NCBI GenBank assembly: GCA_900546365.1 | Contig: URCF01000005.1 | Coordinates: 98,721-162,720, forward strand | Origin: an uncultured Porphyromonadaceae bacterium | Lineage (GTDB): Bacteria; Bacteroidota; Bacteroidia; Bacteroidales; Muribaculaceae | DNA length: 64,000 nt | Reading direction: 5' to 3' | Part shown: piece after piece, positions 59,774 to 64,000 of the stretch | Layout: each line of letters opens with the position of its first letter | Numbering within the stretch: the first letter of the stretch is position 1 | Program-made: the position numbers and the translations under genes | Notes under the pieces: model-generated | What the model was told of the DNA's origin: nothing | What the model saw: only the letters and a program-made list of their open reading frames with translations | Database searches by the model: none

Positions 59774-61984
59774 TTATCGTCTGTTCACCCGCGCTCTGGT
59801 ACGAGTCGCTTTTTTCGATAAACTTTGGGCAGACGCTCCATTAGGTTTATATCTACCGGCTTTCATATCTTCAAAGGTAGGATTATAACCACATCCAGTA
59901 ATAGTCCAATTACTTGAATCGGTTATTTGGCCATTGGTAAAGAGAGTACCAAAAGTTGAAAAATCAGTCAATACCATGAAATTGGATATTTGAACCTTAG
60001 GCACCTTTATCAAAGTTGGGAAATCCAATTTAACAAGTTGATCATCTTCCCAAGGATCACTTAACAAAATTAGCTGATTACTAATTTGTTCAAGTTTTGG
60101 ACAGCTAAACGATTTTATAGGGAAGTTTAAATAGCATAAATTAATTTTCATTCCATTACCTCCAACTCTTTCAAGAGAGCTAATTATAATGTCACTGCCT
60201 TGATCAAAACAGATGTTAAGCCCCATTCCTTCTTCAAATTCATTAGGTGTTACAGAGTAATCATAACCTAATTTTGTTGATGTTTGATTCTGGCTGATTT
60301 CTTTGAGTGAACTTAAATCAAAAACACTTACAGCAGCTCCATTGACATACATTTGTCCACCGACATCTATAAGATTCGGCATTTTAATATTATATGTTCC
60401 AGCAGATGTTGGACTTAGAAATAACATATACCCACCGATACTTGTTAAATTATTGAATTCAATAGGAAACTTGTTCTGGACAATTGAAAAATCGATATGT
60501 AAATTTCTTGTAATCTGTTTTAACGAGGCGGTTATTTTAGTTGGGTACGAACGGGCACTCAATATATACAAATCCTTAACTCTATCTATATTCTTAAATT
60601 GTGGTATATCATCAAATGGATAGAAATAACAATCTTGAATTACAAAACTACAATCCATGTCACTGTATCCCAAAATATCCTTAACTGACATATATTGTAA
60701 CTTTACAAAACACTCTCCATCCACATTAGAAATAAACGATGTGTTTGAAAGATCTATTATGGACACGTCATCTAATAATTCCAAATGCAAACCGCCTATA
60801 GTTGCGTTGCTAATATCTGGGATAGATTTAATTGCTGTAAAGTTAGCGATTGTCAGTGTTCCTTCTATTCTACTTAATTTACTAAATCCCTGAAATTCAA
60901 TTAAAGAGGTATTGCCTGAAGTGGAACTTCCAATAGCTTGGTACACAGTTTGAGAAGTGAAGACCAAATCACCATTGATTGTTTCTATTTCAGGAAAACT
61001 GATTTTAGAAAGTTCTATAGGAAGTACCTCAAAACGAATCGCTCCAGCAGTCTTTAGCTCAGGAAATGAGATTGCATTAAGTTCTGCAAAACGTGTTCCG
61101 GAAAGAGTTCCACCTATATTTGACAACATAGGTAATGATAATTCTTTGATAGTACCGCCTGGAGCATTATTATTATCACATGAAATGATAAAATCTCCCA
61201 TTATATCAGTCAACTTTTCTGCTTGAATGGATTTTAGATTGGCAGATGCTATGTTTACTGAGCCTTCTACTGTAGGTAGATTCTTAAAATCTACCAATTC
61301 CAATGTATTGTTGTAAATATTAATGTCTCCGGAAACCTTTTCAAGAGAATTTAGCGAAAAAAGGTAAAGCGGTATATTTGAATAATTCTCAGACGAACCT
61401 ATTTTAATACCACCAACTGATTTGATGTTGTCAAGACCCGTCAAATCTGTACCCTTATAGCTGTCAAGTATTGAAATGACACCGGTTACTTCTTTAAGAT
61501 TGTCGAGAGCTGCGATATCAGTTATCTCTTCCCCCGATTCTGTACCTATCGTGAGATTTCCGTTAATTACAGACACGCCTTTTTCTGCAAAAGCAGTAAT
61601 GTCAGCCGCGTTTTTCAGCACTACGTCCCCGTCTTCACGTATCTCATCTTTGATAACAGTATATGTGTATTGACGTTCATCGCCATTGTAAGACACTACG
61701 CGAAATACTCTTTCCTCATTCCAATCGGTGATTTCTTGTGGATTGGGATAAATTTTTGCCGAAGGAGTGTAGGCGAATGAGGCGACTGCGCCATCGAGAG
61801 AAACAGTGTATGGTACGGTAATTGTTATTGTACCATCATTGATGACTGCTTCGTAAGAGTCGTTTCCAACTGTAAGAATTACTGATGTTATGAAATTCTC
61901 ATTTGCATCAGCAGGTGCATTGTCATCTGAACATGAGCATAGCAGCGTCAGAGACAAAAAGAAAATTAGCAAATACTTGTTCAT
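59774..61984 (-). CDS. Large surface lipoprotein with leucine-rich/L-domain-like repeats
   Basis: A 736-aa protein with a lipoprotein signal ending TLLCSC. Residues 30-115 resemble a DUF5018-like beta domain (SVILTVGNDSYEAVINDGTI). From about 120 on, irregular 20-25-residue repeats of the form ...NLKEVTGVISILDSYKGTDL... are like receptor L-domains. It ends in a basic tail (KKATRTRARVNRR). The coding bases are AT-rich compared with btuB. It sits between the BtuH-like gene and btuG, so a role in surface capture of B12 is plausible but unproven. Confidence 0.7.
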   Translation of the reverse strand: MNKYLLIFFLSLTLLCSCSDDNAPADANENFITSVILTVGNDSYEAVINDGTITITVPYTVSLDGAVASFAYTPSAKIYPNPQEITDWNEERVFRVVSYNGDERQYTYTVIKDEIREDGDVVLKNAADITAFAEKGVSVINGNLTIGTESGEEITDIAALDNLKEVTGVISILDSYKGTDLTGLDNIKSVGGIKIGSSENYSNIPLYLFSLNSLEKVSGDINIYNNTLELVDFKNLPTVEGSVNIASANLKSIQAEKLTDIMGDFIISCDNNNAPGGTIKELSLPMLSNIGGTLSGTRFAELNAISFPELKTAGAIRFEVLPIELSKISFPEIETINGDLVFTSQTVYQAIGSSTSGNTSLIEFQGFSKLSRIEGTLTIANFTAIKSIPDISNATIGGLHLELLDDVSIIDLSNTSFISNVDGECFVKLQYMSVKDILGYSDMDCSFVIQDCYFYPFDDIPQFKNIDRVKDLYILSARSYPTKITASLKQITRNLHIDFSIVQNKFPIEFNNLTSIGGYMLFLSPTSAGTYNIKMPNLIDVGGQMYVNGAAVSVFDLSSLKEISQNQTSTKLGYDYSVTPNEFEEGMGLNICFDQGSDIIISSLERVGGNGMKINLCYLNFPIKSFSCPKLEQISNQLILLSDPWEDDQLVKLDFPTLIKVPKVQISNFMVLTDFSTFGTLFTNGQITDSSNWTITGCGYNPTFEDMKAGRYKPNGASAQSLSKKATRTRARVNRR

Positions 61985-62010
61985 TATGTGATATTGATTA
62001 ATTATTATTT

Positions 62011-63804
62011 CTACATTGACAAATCAGTAAATCCAAAAACTTCTGTCGAAATTTCGCCTAATGAACCGCTTTTGGCATTTACTCCAACCTGGACCTTTAT
62101 AAAGTCTATAAATTTGAGATCAATAGAAGTTCCATCCGGATACATCGCATTGGAGATTTTAAAGCCATTTTGTTGTCCTGTTCCATCAAACGAGTCTCCA
62201 CCAATACAATCAGTACCCATATTATCAACATAGCCCCAATCGTAATAGTTATTAATCCAATAGCCAGTTGATGGATCAACTGTATTATTGGATTTCAATC
62301 GTGTGCCATAAAGGGTATAACTGTCAGCTTCAATCCAAGCCGGATAATAATATGGTTGGGTATGATATTGTTTAAGATAATCAATCTGTCCTATCTGTCC
62401 TTCGGAATCTGTCCATCGAACATTCATACCGGGTCCCGCAGGACGATAATAAGTTACAGAATAATTCTGAATAGTTTCATTTTTTCCTGTCTCAGATCCC
62501 CGGAGTTCATACCATTCATCATCAGGAAGACCATTTCCATTGGTGTCTTGCATTACCCAAACAATTCCGGGTTCATTACTTTGACCGGTAGCCCCAGGTC
62601 CACCAAAAGCATTCCCTTGTATGGCAAAATCATACTCGTTTGTTCCTGCCTTTATGCTATGGTCAAATCCAACTATGATATATCCACCAAAACCACCAAG
62701 AGAAACAAAAGCTTTGTTATCAAGCCTATTTTTAGCATATATTAATGCAGCAGCATGGGTGTTTTCATTGCCTGTGTAGTTTCGGTTATCATCATGAACG
62801 AACTGACCTGGAGCTGGAACGAACTCATATACTTTACTTTGAGTCTTCAGGCTTGACGCGGAGATGGGGCGCAGAGTGCCGGGTGAATCAAAGCAATGAA
62901 CGATAGCATCCGCTGACAATGTGCTGATGCCACGGGATATATTACGCGTCTCTTGTTGTGCTGAAACGCTGTTTGATGTTACTTTTACAGTAATTTTATA
63001 GTCTCCGGCCTTCTCAGGTGTATATTTGAAAGTCGCGCTATTTTCTCCTTCAATCAACATACCATCGACAAACCATTCAAATGAAGGATTATCTATATAT
63101 TCAAGAATGGGGCGTAAAAAGACCGGGCGTCCCACAACGGTGCTTCTATCGGTAGTGGTTTGAAAATAAGACGGTGTTTCAAACGAGATTTTATACGGAA
63201 GTTGCTCAACGACCTCGATTTCAAGATCTCGGACTGTTGTACCATCTTCATTGGTAGCCTCTATTGATACCGTATAAAAGCCTAATTCTGTTTCATTAAA
63301 TGTATAATCTATGCCTTCTGAAACAATTTTATCCTCTCGGATCCATTTACATGTGAAACTTTCATCTACATTTTGGAAATCAGGAGATATGGTATAATCT
63401 GTTCCAGGCAAAACCTTGAGTCCGATCGATGGTATAGCAAGCGAAATTACAGGCGGAGCAAAATCAACAACCTCAATTTTCAACTCCTCCTGTGCCGTCC
63501 CGATAAGGGTCTCAACTCTAAAAATGACAAAAACTTCCTGAGGTTTATCAAAGGAAATTGTGAGTTCAGGTGAAGTGCTGACAAGTTTGGAATCAATAAT
63601 CCATGAATAGATTGCACCTGAATTATTTTCGACAGTCGGTTTTATTGTGATATCACGACCTGTTTTCACGGAATAAATGCCGGTCTCACTATCCAAAGTA
63701 ATAACCGGCTTCTTTCCTGTTGAATCTTCAATGACATCATCCTTGTTACATGAGAACAAGACAAGTGTAAAAAACAAAAATAGGAGATAATGAACTTTTA
63801 ACAT
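62011..63804 (-). CDS. BtuH-like surface lipoprotein with Ig-like domains
   Basis: A 597-aa protein with a lipoprotein signal ending LVLFSC. Three to four PKD/Ig-like domains (KPVITLDSETGIYSVKTGRD; SLAIPSIGLKVLPGTDYTIS; ENSATFKYTPEKAGDYKITV) precede a C-terminal domain with GGYIIVGFDHSIKAGTNEYD, NGLPDDEWYELRGSE and GGDSFDGTGQQNGFKIS. This arrangement in a btuB/btuG locus recalls BtuH, a second surface B12-binding protein of Bacteroides. The start at 63804 gives the signal peptide; an earlier ATG lies inside a hairpin. The coding bases are AT-rich. Confidence 0.65.
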   Translation of the reverse strand: MLKVHYLLFLFFTLVLFSCNKDDVIEDSTGKKPVITLDSETGIYSVKTGRDITIKPTVENNSGAIYSWIIDSKLVSTSPELTISFDKPQEVFVIFRVETLIGTAQEELKIEVVDFAPPVISLAIPSIGLKVLPGTDYTISPDFQNVDESFTCKWIREDKIVSEGIDYTFNETELGFYTVSIEATNEDGTTVRDLEIEVVEQLPYKISFETPSYFQTTTDRSTVVGRPVFLRPILEYIDNPSFEWFVDGMLIEGENSATFKYTPEKAGDYKITVKVTSNSVSAQQETRNISRGISTLSADAIVHCFDSPGTLRPISASSLKTQSKVYEFVPAPGQFVHDDNRNYTGNENTHAAALIYAKNRLDNKAFVSLGGFGGYIIVGFDHSIKAGTNEYDFAIQGNAFGGPGATGQSNEPGIVWVMQDTNGNGLPDDEWYELRGSETGKNETIQNYSVTYYRPAGPGMNVRWTDSEGQIGQIDYLKQYHTQPYYYPAWIEADSYTLYGTRLKSNNTVDPSTGYWINNYYDWGYVDNMGTDCIGGDSFDGTGQQNGFKISNAMYPDGTSIDLKFIDFIKVQVGVNAKSGSLGEISTEVFGFTDLSM

Positions 63805-63817
63805 AGCAAAAATAGGG

Positions 63818-63840
63818 AACAAGACCATTGTGGTCTTGTT
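63818..63840 (-). terminator. Hairpin between the DUF4465-like fragment and the BtuH-like gene
   Basis: AACAAGACCA pairs with TGGTCTTGTT around three bases; on the minus strand it is followed by CCCTATTTTTG. It could end the upstream gene's transcript. Confidence 0.6.
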
Positions 63841-63856
63841 ACCATGAATTATTTAT

Positions 63857-63955
63857 TAGTTAATTGTAATATTGTCTATACAGAGATAGGCTGGAGTATT
63901 TAATCCATAAGCACCGGTATCTGACCCCTCAAAGTTGAACTCAACCTCCTGACTT
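63857..63955 (-). pseudogene. 3' fragment of a DUF4465-like surface protein gene
   Basis: On the minus strand a frame ends in EVEFNFEGSDTGAYGLNTPA then YLCIDNITIN and a stop. This is the C-terminal pattern of DUF4465 proteins (a jelly-roll with SSD-GxxGxNTPAYxxIDN). Reading upstream, the frame meets a TGA at about 63954 and the sequence beyond is AT-rich and unlike the family, so the gene appears truncated or disrupted just before the window edge. DUF4465 proteins are frequent in B12 loci. Confidence 0.55.
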
Positions 63956-64000
63956 CGTCACTTAAAAAAATGTGATTTTATAAAGCTTTGTTGCCTAATA

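Noticed and set aside
53043..64000. A cobalamin riboswitch controlling the btu cluster
   Set aside because: I looked for the B12-box and the characteristic core between genes and saw none; a riboswitch may lie upstream, beyond the window edge.
1..64000. tRNA or rRNA genes
   Set aside because: No TPsiC-arm or acceptor-stem pattern with tRNA geometry and no rRNA-like stretch was noticed; a tRNAscan-SE run would settle it.

Overview
The window reads as chromosome of a gut Bacteroidales bacterium, most likely Muribaculaceae. The evidence is promoters of the Bacteroidetes type (TTG, about 19-20 nt, then TAnnTTTG), a fused fucokinase/fucose-1-P guanylyltransferase (Fkp), an anaerobic sulfatase-maturating enzyme, a BspA-type repeat protein, DUF5063, DUF3943 and DUF4827 proteins, and a BtuB/BtuG vitamin B12 uptake locus. 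The family assignment is inference.

Positions 1-38.6 kb are mostly ordinary chromosome: a truncated BspA-like surface protein; anSME; a RecD-like helicase; rplY-pth-S4 protein; nrnA-DUF4827-glmM-NlpC/P60; an OmpA lipoprotein; a structured untranslated region with a candidate small RNA (11.5-11.9 kb); outer-membrane and secreted proteins; tgt-lptF/G; an Omp85-like protein coupled to a phosphoethanolamine transferase; fkp-TM2; tsaB; yicC-gmk-nadD-DUF5063-apeB; aqpZ; class I fumarase; an LtaS-like enzyme with a PAP2 phosphatase; and dnaK.

Positions 38.7-52.9 kb are a foreign segment that looks like the leading region of a conjugative or integrative element. It encodes a single-stranded DNA-binding protein, an 81-aa protein with a 1661-aa methylase/SNF2-helicase fusion, a YubB/DUF1281 protein, a ParB-like protein and several unknown small proteins. 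No integrase, relaxase or transfer gene is visible. Six transcription units here are each preceded by a long imperfect inverted repeat of about 115-185 nt. In every copy the left arm carries, on the minus strand, a Bacteroidetes promoter-like sequence. The -7 box lies in an unpaired bubble flanked by paired DNA, and four copies share an apical hairpin with compensatory changes. This is the layout expected of single-stranded-DNA promoters such as Frpo of the F plasmid, here with Bacteroidetes promoter boxes. I regard this family as the main discovery. An AAA_14/DUF4143-type ATPase gene, with its own promoter and a 33-bp-spaced triple repeat, sits in reverse orientation inside the segment.

Positions 53.0-64.0 kb hold a minus-strand cobalamin uptake cluster: a BtuH-like surface lipoprotein, a large repeat lipoprotein, BtuG, BtuB, BtuF, BtuC, BtuD and a DUF2284 protein, most of them overlapping or nearly adjacent. 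BtuG and other surface proteins would capture B12, BtuB would import it across the outer membrane with TonB, and BtuFCD would carry it across the inner membrane. The window ends in a truncated DUF4465-like gene. No rRNA, tRNA or CRISPR array was seen.
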